From: an uncultured Mesonia sp.
GTDB taxonomy: Bacteria; Bacteroidota; Bacteroidia; Flavobacteriales; Flavobacteriaceae
Direction: 5' to 3'
Length of the DNA: 64,000 nt
Assembly: GCA_947494545.1 (NCBI GenBank)
Contig: CANLVH010000003.1
Span: forward strand, 62,001-126,000
The position numbers and the translations under genes were made by a program. Position 1 is the stretch's first letter. Each line of letters begins with the position of its first letter. The notes beneath the pieces were generated by a model, which saw only the letters and a list, made by a program, of their open reading frames with translations, was not told the DNA's origin and did not search any database. Of the stretch, positions 1 through 8,864 are shown piece after piece.

Positions 1-782
1 TGAGTACACAAGAATACATAGATTCCGGTATTTTAGAACTGTATGTTTACGGCTCTTTATCTAAAGATGAAGCAAGAGAAGTACAAGAAATGATAGCCAA
101 ACATCCGGAAATAAAAAAGGAAGTAGAAGCTATAGAAGAAGCGGTAATTAGACTTTCTAGTAGCGCCGCACCCTATTTGCCGGCTGTAAATTACCAGCGC
201 ATTAAAGAGGAACTATTTACCAATTCTGCAAAAGTTAAAACTTTACGGAAAACTTCTTGGGCTACTTATACCGGATGGGCTGCAGCCCTACTCTTACTTA
301 TAGCTTCGGCAGTTTTTTATAATCAATATCAAAGCAACGAAGAAGTTTTAAAAGTAGTTACTACCGAAAAAGAAGAATTACAAAAAGATAAGAAACAATT
401 AGAAAATGTTCAGGAAGAATACGCCATTACTTTAAATATTCTTCGCGATAAAAACACTAGTGTTGTTCCTTTAGAAGGACAAAAAAATTACAGCAACGCT
501 TATGCACAAGCTTATTATAACAAAGAATCTAAAGAAGTTATAATAGATGCACAAGGTTTACCGGAACCACCAAAAGGAATGGTTTATCAGGTCTGGTCTT
601 TACAATTTGATCCGTTAACGCCAACCAGCGTTGGTTTGTTGGAAGAATTTAAAACCAACGACTCTAAGTTATTTCGTGTAGCAGAAGCACCATCTGCAGA
701 AGCTTTTGGAATTACTTTAGAACCAGCGGGCGGAAGTGAAACTCCAACAATGGATAAGCTATATACTTTAGGGAAAGTGTAA
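1..782 (+). CDS. Anti-sigma factor, RskA-type (start codon cut by window edge)
   Basis: Probable membrane anti-sigma factor holding an ECF sigma factor at the inner membrane. The open frame begins at the first base: the visible TG plus one missing A would give ATG AGT ACA CAA, so the full protein is about 260 residues and only one base is outside the window. The N-terminal cytosolic part (about 1-88) looks like a zinc-free anti-sigma domain, followed by one membrane helix (about 90-108), a Lys/Glu-rich coiled coil (about 113-145) and a C-terminal RskA domain with QVWSL (about 197) and AFGITLEPAGGSETPT near the end, which are typical family motifs. The cognate sigma gene would be expected just upstream, outside the window. 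A copy of CTTTACGGAA lies in it at 241-250. Confidence 0.85.
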   Translation, partial: STQEYIDSGILELYVYGSLSKDEAREVQEMIAKHPEIKKEVEAIEEAVIRLSSSAAPYLPAVNYQRIKEELFTNSAKVKTLRKTSWATYTGWAAALLLLIASAVFYNQYQSNEEVLKVVTTEKEELQKDKKQLENVQEEYAITLNILRDKNTSVVPLEGQKNYSNAYAQAYYNKESKEVIIDAQGLPEPPKGMVYQVWSLQFDPLTPTSVGLLEEFKTNDSKLFRVAEAPSAEAFGITLEPAGGSETPTMDKLYTLGKV

Positions 783-843
783 ATAGCAATTTTTTAGTTT
801 ATATTCTATATCCCGGTAATTTCAGTAAAAACTTTAAAAAAAG

Positions 844-1527
844 TTACGCTTTATCTAATAATTCTTCAACCAATTTAGGAACGCCTATCGCTGCTTTTTC
901 TGCACGGACTTCTAAGTTTTCATTTGAGTTAACAGCCGGTTTTGGGTCTATAAAATAAATAGGAATACCATCTGATGCAAAATCTATCAACCCGGCAGCC
1001 GGATAAACTTGCATAGAGGTACCAATAATTATAAGAATATCTGCTTTACTAACTTTATCTGCAGCAATTTCTAGCATTGGCACCGCTTCACCAAACCAAA
1101 CAATATGCGGACGTAGTTGATGATTGTGTTCGCAAAAATCGCCTATATTCAAATCTTCTTTCCAGTCCATTATCAAGTTTTCATCAAAGGTGCTTCGCAC
1201 TTTAAAAAGCTCGCCGTGTAAATGAATTACGTTTGTACTACCTGCCCGTTCGTGCAAATCGTCTACATTTTGTGTAATTATTTCTACTTGAAAAGCATTT
1301 TCTAATTTTGCCAAAGCTTTATGCGCATCGTTAGGTTGCACGGTTTTTAATTGTTGCCGGCGTTTATTGTAAAAGTCTAACACCAATTCTCTATTAGCTT
1401 CCCAGCCTTGCGGCGATGCAACTTGCATTACATCGTGGCCTTCCCATAGACCATCTGCATCTCTAAAAGTTTTTATACCACTTTCGGCACTTACTCCGGC
1501 GCCGGTTAAAACCACTACATTTTTCAT
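844..1527 (-). CDS. Sir2-family NAD-dependent protein deacylase (zinc cysteines absent)
   Basis: Sirtuin that removes acyl groups from protein lysines using NAD. The 227 residues show the NAD loop GAGVSAESGIKTFR (9-22), TQNVD (85-89) and the catalytic His in HLHGEL (about 104). YNKR at 53-56 matches the Tyr-x-x-Arg pair that marks class III (CobB/SIRT5-like) enzymes with preference for succinyl and other acidic acyl groups. The four structural zinc cysteines usually found after the catalytic His are missing; the only cysteine is at 132. Length and the rest of the fold look intact, so it is probably active. It is transcribed alone, convergent with the preceding anti-sigma gene. Confidence 0.9.
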   Translation of the reverse strand: MKNVVVLTGAGVSAESGIKTFRDADGLWEGHDVMQVASPQGWEANRELVLDFYNKRRQQLKTVQPNDAHKALAKLENAFQVEIITQNVDDLHERAGSTNVIHLHGELFKVRSTFDENLIMDWKEDLNIGDFCEHNHQLRPHIVWFGEAVPMLEIAADKVSKADILIIIGTSMQVYPAAGLIDFASDGIPIYFIDPKPAVNSNENLEVRAEKAAIGVPKLVEELLDKA

Positions 1528-1938
1528 AGGTGTATTTTAAAATTTAGACAATTAACTTACTAAAAATTATACGTTCCGTAAAGCAAAATATACTGCGAAA
1601 TTAGAAATGTACTGCTAAGCAATTCAATTCCGTAAAGAAATATATACAATGTAGATTAAGCAGTCATTCTACAATTAAAACTCTAATCGATTAATAAAGA
1701 AGTTTCAAGGTTAATGAATAGGCTTATCCGACAAAAAAATTTGTAATTATCTCAATAGCACTGGTCAATTCCCTAAAAAAATAAAAATTTTTATACTTTT
1801 TAATTTACTGATATTCAGTTATTTGAATTAAATAAAGAAAGAAATCTAAAAAAAAGTAGATATTTTTTAAAACCGCACTCCTTTTATTCTCGTAAGTAAA
1901 GTAGAAAGCAAAATTGTTTAACCAAAAAAACACAAATC
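1528..1938. other. Intergenic region with two direct copies of the TTCCGTAAAG word
   Basis: No gene is visible in this 411-base divergent region. It holds TTCCGTAAAG at 1574-1583 and 1628-1637, and the similarity between the copies continues downstream (cAAAATATAC versus aAATATATAC), so the two form a direct repeat of about 20 bases with a 54-base period. The rest is AT-rich. I find no exact TAnnTTTG box for either flanking gene. Confidence 0.6.
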
Positions 1939-2760
1939 ATGAAAACAAGAATTTTAGCTTCTTTACTATTAACCTTTTTGATATTTACGAGTTGTAGCGA
2001 CGATGACGACGCGATTACTCCTCCTACAATGGGAGAAAGTAAATCGTATTCGTTAATGTCTGTTTCTAACCCGGCAATATCCGGAATGGTTACTTTTGAA
2101 AAGAACGACAACAACAGCACTACGGTAAAAATTGACCTTAACGGAACTACTTCCGGAATGCATCCTGCGCATATACATATGAATACCGCTGCAGAAGGTG
2201 GCGATATTAAAGTGACTTTTACGCCCGTAAATGGAGAAACCGGAATGAGCAGAACGCAAGTTGCAATGTTAGACGATGGCACGCCAATTACCTATGACGA
2301 GCTTTTAGAGTTTAATGGTTATATAAATATTCATAAAAGTGCCGACGATTTAGGGACTCTAATTGCGCAAGGCGATATTGGCCAAAATGAATTAACAGGA
2401 GAGTCTATGGCATATAATTTAGGAACTGTTGCTAATTCTGGCGTAAGCGGTGAAGCTGTTTTTTACCAAAGAGTAAATGGCGAGGCACTTATAGTAATTG
2501 ATGTTATGGGAACTATGGCCGGAGATAGCCACCCGTCGCATATTCATATGGGAGACATTAACAATCCCGGAGCAATTGCAGTAAGTTTAAAGCCGGTAGA
2601 TGGAGAAAACGGAATGTCTAAAACAAATATTGCTATGCAAGACAATGGCAATATGTTTGGATACGAAGATGCGTTAAATTTTAACGGATATATAAACGTA
2701 CATAAAAGTGCAAACGAACTAGATGTTTTACTTGCACAAGGAAACATAGGTTCTAACTAA
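1939..2760 (+). CDS. Surface lipoprotein with two CHRD-like domains
   Basis: Predicted lipoprotein of 273 residues: signal peptide with lipobox ending at Cys19 (LIFTSC), then SDDDD, an acidic run that in Bacteroidota acts as a lipoprotein surface-export signal. The mature part is two tandem copies of about 110 residues (roughly 36-148 and 155-270), each with a (H)P(A/S)HIHM motif, a KPV/TPVNGE(N/T)GMS segment and a closing FNGYIN(I/V)HKSA motif, characteristic of CHRD domains. The domain was named in chordin, and its bacterial function is not known. Exposure on the outer membrane is inferred. A strong terminator follows. Confidence 0.82.
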   Translation: MKTRILASLLLTFLIFTSCSDDDDAITPPTMGESKSYSLMSVSNPAISGMVTFEKNDNNSTTVKIDLNGTTSGMHPAHIHMNTAAEGGDIKVTFTPVNGETGMSRTQVAMLDDGTPITYDELLEFNGYINIHKSADDLGTLIAQGDIGQNELTGESMAYNLGTVANSGVSGEAVFYQRVNGEALIVIDVMGTMAGDSHPSHIHMGDINNPGAIAVSLKPVDGENGMSKTNIAMQDNGNMFGYEDALNFNGYINVHKSANELDVLLAQGNIGSN

Positions 2761-2787
2761 GTTTGGTTCGTTTTGTTTGTCGAAAAA

Positions 2788-2818
2788 GGCTGTCTTTTTT
2801 AAGACAGTCTTTTTTTTT
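2788..2818 (+). terminator. Rho-independent terminator after the CHRD lipoprotein gene
   Basis: GGCTGTCTT and AAGACAGTCT form a stem around a short T loop, followed by a run of T residues. Confidence 0.8.
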
Positions 2819-2877
2819 GTGAAAAACTGAAATCACGAATTTAAACCAGCAAAATTTTAACAACACTAAAAAGAAGT

Positions 2878-2885
2878 TATCTTTG
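2878..2885 (+). promoter_or_regulatory. Candidate -7 box of purB
   Basis: TATCTTTG matches the Bacteroidota TAnnTTTG box exactly and lies 30 bases before the purB start. No TTG is found at the -33 position, only TTTT. Confidence 0.5.
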
Positions 2886-2914
2886 TTTTTTAAACTACAC
2901 ACACAACAAAACTT

Positions 2915-4249
2915 ATGAATGCATTGCAAGCCATTAGCCCCATAGACGGAAGATACGCTTCTAAAACCAAAGACTTAATTCCGTTTTTTAGCGAGGAAGC
3001 GCTTATTAAATACCGCGTAAAAATAGAAGTAGAATATTTTATCGCTTTATGCGAAATTCCGCTACCGCAGCTGCAAGAAATTTCATCTTCTATCTTCCCG
3101 AAATTACGCGCTATTTATCAAAATTTTACGAGCATAGATGCGCAAGCAGTAAAGGAAATAGAAAAAACAACCAACCACGATGTAAAAGCGGTTGAATATT
3201 TTTTAAAAGATAAGTTTGAAGGTTTAGGATTAGACACAACCAAAGAATTTATTCATTTTGGCCTTACCTCGCAAGACATTAACAACACTGCGGTTCCGTT
3301 AAGTTTAAAAGATGCTTTAGACCAAGTATATCTACCGGAAATTGAAAACCTTTTAGAAAAACTAAAAAGCTTAGCAAATAACTGGAAAGACATTCCGTTA
3401 CTTGCCAAAACGCATGGGCAACCGGCTTCCCCTACCCGGTTAGGTAAAGAAATTGCAGTTTTTGTTACCAGAATAGAAGAACAATTAGAAAACTTAAAAA
3501 ACACGCCAACTGCAGCAAAATTTGGTGGCGCCACCGGAAATTTTAATGCGCATCACGTGGCTTATCCGCAAATAGATTGGAAAGATTTTGGGACGCAGTT
3601 TGTAGAAGGTTTAGGAATGAAGCATTCTTATCCTACTACCCAAATAGAACATTATGATTATATGGCGGCAACTTTTGATGCCTTAAAAAGAATAAATACC
3701 ATTTTAATAGATTTAGATAGAGATATATGGACGTATATTTCTATGGATTATTTTAAACAAAAAATCAAAAAAGGTGAAGTAGGTTCTTCGGCGATGCCAC
3801 ACAAAGTAAATCCGATAGATTTTGAAAACAGCGAAGGGAATTTAGGCGTAGCCAATGCCCTTTTTGAACATTTGGCAGCAAAACTCCCCATTAGCCGCTT
3901 GCAACGTGATTTAACAGACAGCACGGTTTTACGAACCATAGGAATGCCTTTGGGGCACACGCTTATCGCTTTTAAATCTACTTTAAAAGGTTTAAATAAA
4001 TTGTTATTAAACGAAAACAAACTGAACGAAGATTTAGAAAATAATTGGGCGGTCGTGGCCGAAGCTATCCAGACTATCTTAAGAAGAGAAAACTATAAAA
4101 ACCCATACGAAGCTTTAAAAGGTTTAACGCGTACCAACGAAAAAATAAACGCCAAAAGCATAGCAGATTTTATTGAAACCTTAGATGTTTCTGAAGAAGT
4201 TAAAACAGAACTAAAAGCCATTACGCCGCAAAACTATACGGGTATTTAA
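2915..4249 (+). CDS. purB: Adenylosuccinate lyase
   Basis: Purine biosynthesis enzyme that cleaves SAICAR to AICAR and adenylosuccinate to AMP, releasing fumarate. The 444 residues begin with LQAISPIDGRYASKT, typical of the E. coli-type PurB subgroup, and carry the fumarase/aspartase superfamily signature GSSAMPHKVNPIDFENSEGN near residue 290, where the serine of the SS pair is the catalytic base. HDVKAVEYFL and TSQDINNTA lie earlier. Length agrees with the family. It stands alone with its own -7 box and a terminator. Confidence 0.97.
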   Translation: MNALQAISPIDGRYASKTKDLIPFFSEEALIKYRVKIEVEYFIALCEIPLPQLQEISSSIFPKLRAIYQNFTSIDAQAVKEIEKTTNHDVKAVEYFLKDKFEGLGLDTTKEFIHFGLTSQDINNTAVPLSLKDALDQVYLPEIENLLEKLKSLANNWKDIPLLAKTHGQPASPTRLGKEIAVFVTRIEEQLENLKNTPTAAKFGGATGNFNAHHVAYPQIDWKDFGTQFVEGLGMKHSYPTTQIEHYDYMAATFDALKRINTILIDLDRDIWTYISMDYFKQKIKKGEVGSSAMPHKVNPIDFENSEGNLGVANALFEHLAAKLPISRLQRDLTDSTVLRTIGMPLGHTLIAFKSTLKGLNKLLLNENKLNEDLENNWAVVAEAIQTILRRENYKNPYEALKGLTRTNEKINAKSIADFIETLDVSEEVKTELKAITPQNYTGI

Positions 4250-4287
4250 GTTTTGGTTTTTAGATACTTGTAGGAAATAAAAAAGTC

Positions 4288-4330
4288 AAATGGTACTGAA
4301 GATCTTCATGACAATCAGTACCATTTTTTT
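4288..4330 (+). terminator. Terminator after purB
   Basis: AAATGGTACTGA (4288-4299) pairs with TCAGTACCATTT (4315-4326), followed by a T run. The A run on the left side means it may also serve the convergent dsdA gene. Confidence 0.85.
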
Positions 4331-4377
4331 CATTTAAACCTTATCTATTGCTTAAAGCTTAAAGCTGAATTCACCTT

Positions 4378-5703
4378 TTATTTCTTTATCTGCAAACCTC
4401 TTTCATAAAAAGCTTTACGTTGACTTTCTGGCACTAAATCGCCGCCGGTTGCCCAAGCAATATGGGTGGCTTTTTGCATATTTAAATTGTTCTCTTTTGC
4501 ATAATTAGTGGCTGCAATTTTTTGCGAACCAATTAATCCGGCTGTTGCGGAAGGTTCTAAAAAAATATCTTCTGTGTCTAACAATTTTGTTAATAGCGTG
4601 TAAAGATGCTCATCTTCTATTGTATATATTCCGCTTATAAGATGTTTGCTAATTGCGGTTGCAAATTTAGACGGTCTACCAACGGCCAAACCATCTGCTT
4701 CTGTTTTGTTATCTATACCTAAATCTTGTACGCTTATCTCGCTTTTTTTCTCGGTTATTAATCCGGTTAAAACTGCTGGAGAATTTGTTGGTTCTACAAA
4801 AAAGCAATGTACATTATCTCCGTAAATTTGCTTTAATCCATAAGCAATTCCGCCCGGAGAGCCACCAACTCCACAAGGAGAATAGACAAATAAAGGATGC
4901 TCTGCATCTACTTTTATTTTAGCTTTTTCTAATTGTTGCGCCAAACGCAAAGCGCCAACCGTATAGCCTAAAAATAAATGTTTAGAATTTTCGTCGTCTA
5001 CAAAATAGGCTTTAGAATTGGTTTTTGTTTGTTCTCTTCCAGAGTTAATGGCTTCGCTAAAATCTCCTGCAAATTCAATTACGTTTACGCCTTTGCTACG
5101 CAACAAATCTTTTTTCCATTTTTTGGCATCTGCCGAAACGTAAACATTCACTTTAAAACCCAATTTAGCACTAATAATACCAATGCTTAAACCTAAATTT
5201 CCGGTAGAACCAACGCCAATTTCGTATTGGTTAAAAAAGTCTTTAAATTTTTGTTCAGAAAAAACACTATAATTGTCGCTTCGGTTTAATAAACCTTCTT
5301 TTAAAGCCAACTCTTCTGCGTGGTGCAAGACTTCATAAAATCCGCCACGCGCTTTTATAGAACCTGCAATTGGTAAAGCATTGTCGCATTTTAAAAATAA
5401 CTCTCCTTGAAACTCTCCGCCTTCCCGTTTTAACAAATTTTGCATTGCAGGAATTTTCCGTAAAGGAGATTCTAATTTTCCGTTTGTAGCTTTTGTTTCA
5501 GGAAAAGCTTTTTGAAAAAATGGCGCAAAACGCTCCCATAATTTTGCAGCTTCTAACATATCGTGTTTATCAATTGCAAAATTTGGTGTAGAAGTTATAG
5601 TTTTTTTATTCGGGTTTAGCCAGGTAACCGGTTTTAAAGCTATTATTTCTTTTAAAATAGGCGATTTTTGAGTGAGTTTTTTTATGTGTTCGAGAGGTAG
5701 CAT
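4378..5703 (-). CDS. dsdA: D-serine ammonia-lyase (D-serine dehydratase)
   Basis: PLP enzyme converting D-serine to pyruvate and ammonia, for detoxification or catabolism. In 441 residues I see the PLP-lysine motif GSIKARGG (Lys117, close to the E. coli position), the phosphate-binding GSTGNLGLS loop (165-173), KWKKDLLRSKGV and FFVEPTNSPAVLTGL, all typical of DsdA rather than of threonine dehydratases. Length matches the family. No DsdC regulator or transporter is adjacent, so control is not evident here. Confidence 0.94.
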   Translation of the reverse strand: MLPLEHIKKLTQKSPILKEIIALKPVTWLNPNKKTITSTPNFAIDKHDMLEAAKLWERFAPFFQKAFPETKATNGKLESPLRKIPAMQNLLKREGGEFQGELFLKCDNALPIAGSIKARGGFYEVLHHAEELALKEGLLNRSDNYSVFSEQKFKDFFNQYEIGVGSTGNLGLSIGIISAKLGFKVNVYVSADAKKWKKDLLRSKGVNVIEFAGDFSEAINSGREQTKTNSKAYFVDDENSKHLFLGYTVGALRLAQQLEKAKIKVDAEHPLFVYSPCGVGGSPGGIAYGLKQIYGDNVHCFFVEPTNSPAVLTGLITEKKSEISVQDLGIDNKTEADGLAVGRPSKFATAISKHLISGIYTIEDEHLYTLLTKLLDTEDIFLEPSATAGLIGSQKIAATNYAKENNLNMQKATHIAWATGGDLVPESQRKAFYERGLQIKK

Positions 5704-5895
5704 TTTCTTTATTTTTTGACGTTTAAGATTGTTGGAAGAAAGCTAAAATTCTTTCGTTTACCTTATCTTATTTAGAATGATTCAAAATTAAAGAAAATTA
5801 TTTGCAAACCCGTCCGAATTAACAAGTTTTTTAAACATTAAAATATTTCTGAAGACAATTTTACTTTAGCGTTTACGCCCTTACTTTTAGCCTTA

Positions 5896-5951
5896 TTCCG
5901 TAAAGTTTAAAACACTTAAAATATTTATCCTCAACCCTTTATTCCGTAAAG
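5896..5951. repeat. Direct pair of TTCCGTAAAG upstream of dsdA
   Basis: Two copies, 5896-5905 and 5942-5951, in the same orientation 46 bases apart, both within TTATTCCGTAAAG. They lie in the 261-base gap between the usp gene and dsdA, which holds nothing else I recognise. Confidence 0.8.
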
Positions 5952-5964
5952 GAAAAAATAAATT

Positions 5965-6843
5965 TTACTTCACAATTAGTAAAGGAATTTTTACTGTTCT
6001 TATAATCAAATCGTTTGTAACGCTTCCTACAAAAAGAGACGTGATGTTGTTGGCGCCCTTGGCCGAAACGCTAATGAGATCAAAATCTTTTTCTAGTGCG
6101 TAATTTTCTATAACCTCTGCCACAGAATTTTCTTCTTTGTCTATTTGCTGAAAATTTACAGACTCCGGTATACGATTCTTTTTACGGAAGTTTTTGATCT
6201 TTTCTTGTAAGTGCGCCTTGGTTTTATCTACGGCTTTTTGCGTATTGATGTACGGAAAGAAAAAAGAGGGAATGTTATAAACGTGCAAAGCCTCTATCTC
6301 TGTCGTGTTTTTTTCTATTGAATTTTTTACTGCATAAAAAGATTTGGCAGAGTCTGCACTAAAATCTGTTGCTATTAAAATCTTATTTAGCTGCATTTTG
6401 GTTTCTTCAGGAATTAAAAGCATATCTGCTTCTAGCATTCGCACTAATTTTTGCGTGAGTGCGCCGGTGCCTTGCAATTCGCTTTTATGCCCTACAATTA
6501 CCAAATCTATCTTGTATTCTTTAGAAAGGTGACTTAAAATACTCTCGGTATATTCGTCTGCTGTCATTGCCAAGGTATAACTGGCAGAACCGTTATAATT
6601 TTTGGCGATAGATTTTTCTAAAGCTTCTTCTACAACGGCTTCTAAGTCTATATCTTCTTCTAACAAATCTTCGTAGAGATTATATAATTTAGACTGCTTT
6701 ACATTGTGCGTAAAATAAAAATGTTTAATGTTTAGAACCTCGCTTAAATGACTTGCGTATTGTAACAAAGTACTATCCATCTGCGTTAGGTCTAAGGCCA
6801 ACATTACGTGCTGACCTTCTGCCTTTTTATCTTTCGTTTTCAT
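5965..6843 (-). CDS. Tandem-domain universal stress protein (UspA family)
   Basis: Cytosolic protein of 292 residues made of two Usp domains (about 10-145 and 150-292), each starting with a beta strand of the type VMLALDLTQ / ILIATDFSADS and ending in an IPLLIVK-like strand. The second domain has SAKGANN...VGSVT, a loose form of the nucleotide-binding G-x2-G-x9-G(S/T) signature, so ATP binding is uncertain. It starts one base past the stop of the upstream BCCT transporter gene, so the two are co-transcribed. Usp proteins are often linked to transport or osmotic stress. Confidence 0.87.
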   Translation of the reverse strand: MKTKDKKAEGQHVMLALDLTQMDSTLLQYASHLSEVLNIKHFYFTHNVKQSKLYNLYEDLLEEDIDLEAVVEEALEKSIAKNYNGSASYTLAMTADEYTESILSHLSKEYKIDLVIVGHKSELQGTGALTQKLVRMLEADMLLIPEETKMQLNKILIATDFSADSAKSFYAVKNSIEKNTTEIEALHVYNIPSFFFPYINTQKAVDKTKAHLQEKIKNFRKKNRIPESVNFQQIDKEENSVAEVIENYALEKDFDLISVSAKGANNITSLFVGSVTNDLIIRTVKIPLLIVK

Positions 6844-6844
6844 A

Positions 6845-8512
6845 CTATTTTTCTTCCGTTTTGTTTGGTTCTTTTTTGGGTTGGTTATTTTGTTCTTTAT
6901 TTTTCTTAATTCGGGCTTTTTCTACCAGTTGTAAAATATTTTTACGATAATCTTCTTTTTCGATTAGCTTCTCTTTTCGCTCTGCCTTTTCGTAATCTTC
7001 TTTTACGCCGGTTAAGAGCGAAAAACACATCATTATTAAAAAGATAGCAAAGGGCAAACCTGAAACAGTTACCGCGGTTTGCAAAGCATTTAAACCGCCA
7101 CCATACATCAAGACTGCAGCTACGGTTCCGGTTGCAGCTGCCCAAATAACCCGCTGAAAACCGGGCGTTTTTAATTTACCGCCAGAAGTGATACTGTTTA
7201 TTACCAAAGCGCCGGAGTCTGCTGAGGTAATTATAAAACTACAAATTAGTATAACTCCCAATATTTTTAAGAGCATAGCCAACGGAAACTTATCAAAAAA
7301 TACGTATAAAGCAGTAGAAATATTATCGTTTACCGCAGCTATCATCAAAGTATCGCCTCCCAAAATATCGCGCATCGTTATTCCGCCAAAGGCACTAAAC
7401 CATAAAAAAGTAACCAAAGCGGGTAAAATGAGAACGCATAAAATAAATTCTTTAATGGTTCTTCCTTTAGAAATACGCGCAATAAAAATACCTACAAATG
7501 GGCTCCAGGAAATCCACCAGCCCCAATACATTATGGTTCTGGTTTTTTGCCAATCTGTTCCCTGTAAAGATTCTGTCCACGTAGACATATCTATAAAATT
7601 GGTTAGATAACTACCAATATTTTGTATGTATGACTGAAAAACAAAAGTGGTTGGCCCTAAAACCACCACCAATAAAAATATTATTAATGCTACTCTAACA
7701 TTTAACTGACTTAATATTTTAACACCTTTATTTACCCCCGTAAATGCCGAAATTGTAGCAGCAAGCGTTACAGCAGCAATAATTAAAACTTGGTAAAATA
7801 ATGAGCTGGGTAAACCAAAAACGTGTGTAAACCCGGAATTAATTTGCCCAACACCAAAACCAATTGTAGTTGCCAAGCCAAACATTGTAGTTATTACCGC
7901 CATTACATCTATTACATCTCCCATCCAGCCGTAAATCCTGTTTCCCAAAATAGGATAAAAAACAGAGCGTAAAGTAAGAGGCATTTTACGATTAAAGGTA
8001 AAATAAGCTAAAGATAAACCTACTACCGAGTAAATTGCCCAACCGTGAATACCGTGATGTAAAAATGAAAAATTAATAGCTTCTTGCGCAATTAAAGCGG
8101 GTTCTTCTCCTGCCAAGCGCGGCGGATTTAAAAAATCTCGTACCGGATCTGCAATACTAAATAAAACCAGACCGTTACCAATACCTGCACTAAACAACAT
8201 TGCAAACCACGACCATAAACTAAAATCTGGTTTGGCATCTTTCCCGCCAATTCTAATTTTACCAAATTTACTGAGCGCAATGTAAAGACAAAACACAATA
8301 AAAATGTTTACGGCCAAGGTATAAATCCACCCGCCGTGTGCAGAAACATAATCTTGCGCTATACCGAAATAGCGTTCTGCTTCCGCTTCAAAAATAAGGG
8401 TTAAGGTTACACTGCTTATAATTACCGCAATAGCAGCAAAAAACACAGTTTTATTTACTACCAAACCAAGAAATTTGGACGTATTGTCCTTTCTAGTAAC
8501 TTTTATAGACAT
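6845..8512 (-). CDS. BCCT-family osmolyte transporter (glycine betaine/choline/carnitine)
   Basis: Sodium- or proton-coupled carrier of the betaine/choline/carnitine family, about 12 membrane helices in 555 residues. The diagnostic segment GWWISWSPFVGIFIARISKG lies near residue 330, followed by RTIKEF. FSAGIGNGLVLFSIADP occupies the family glycine-rich helix. I place the start at MSIKVTRKDN (ATG at 8510-8512); an upstream in-frame ATG at 8570 would add a hydrophobic 20-residue leader not seen in the family. The C-terminal tail is highly charged (KNKEQNNQPKKEPNK), as in osmosensing BCCT carriers. The usp gene follows immediately. The exact substrate cannot be read from the sequence. Confidence 0.92.
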   Translation of the reverse strand: MSIKVTRKDNTSKFLGLVVNKTVFFAAIAVIISSVTLTLIFEAEAERYFGIAQDYVSAHGGWIYTLAVNIFIVFCLYIALSKFGKIRIGGKDAKPDFSLWSWFAMLFSAGIGNGLVLFSIADPVRDFLNPPRLAGEEPALIAQEAINFSFLHHGIHGWAIYSVVGLSLAYFTFNRKMPLTLRSVFYPILGNRIYGWMGDVIDVMAVITTMFGLATTIGFGVGQINSGFTHVFGLPSSLFYQVLIIAAVTLAATISAFTGVNKGVKILSQLNVRVALIIFLLVVVLGPTTFVFQSYIQNIGSYLTNFIDMSTWTESLQGTDWQKTRTIMYWGWWISWSPFVGIFIARISKGRTIKEFILCVLILPALVTFLWFSAFGGITMRDILGGDTLMIAAVNDNISTALYVFFDKFPLAMLLKILGVILICSFIITSADSGALVINSITSGGKLKTPGFQRVIWAAATGTVAAVLMYGGGLNALQTAVTVSGLPFAIFLIMMCFSLLTGVKEDYEKAERKEKLIEKEDYRKNILQLVEKARIKKNKEQNNQPKKEPNKTEEK

Positions 8513-8864
8513 AACTATTTTTTTGGAAAAAATGAGATAAGATATTTCTAAAATAATCTTTAGAAATATCAAAAAATTTAAAAGTAAAAAAGTTTAAACA
8601 ATACTCGCGGGAGGAGATTTTTCGTAAAAACCCAAGCTAATAATAAGTTGTGCCAACGACCAGTAGAAAAAATATTTGGCCGCATTCGGTTTTATAAAAA
8701 AATTATATAAAGTATAATTCATTACAAACATTTTTAAATGCGATGGAGTATACAGATAAAAATTGAGTAAATAAAATTAATATTGCTAAAAATCTTTTTA
8801 TGATAATAGCTGTTTTCAACTTTACGGAAAATTTAAAAGTTGCCCAAAATTGAAATTAAAAAAA
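8513..8864. other. Intergenic region upstream of the BCCT gene
   Basis: No gene or clear promoter is seen. One CTTTACGGAA copy is at 8820-8829. The region separates two minus-strand genes and contains the 5' leader of the BCCT/usp operon. Confidence 0.5.

Noticed and set aside
1884..2282. 132-residue minus-strand reading frame opposite the CHRD gene
   Set aside because: Mirror frame of a clear lipoprotein gene, without start signal or family features.
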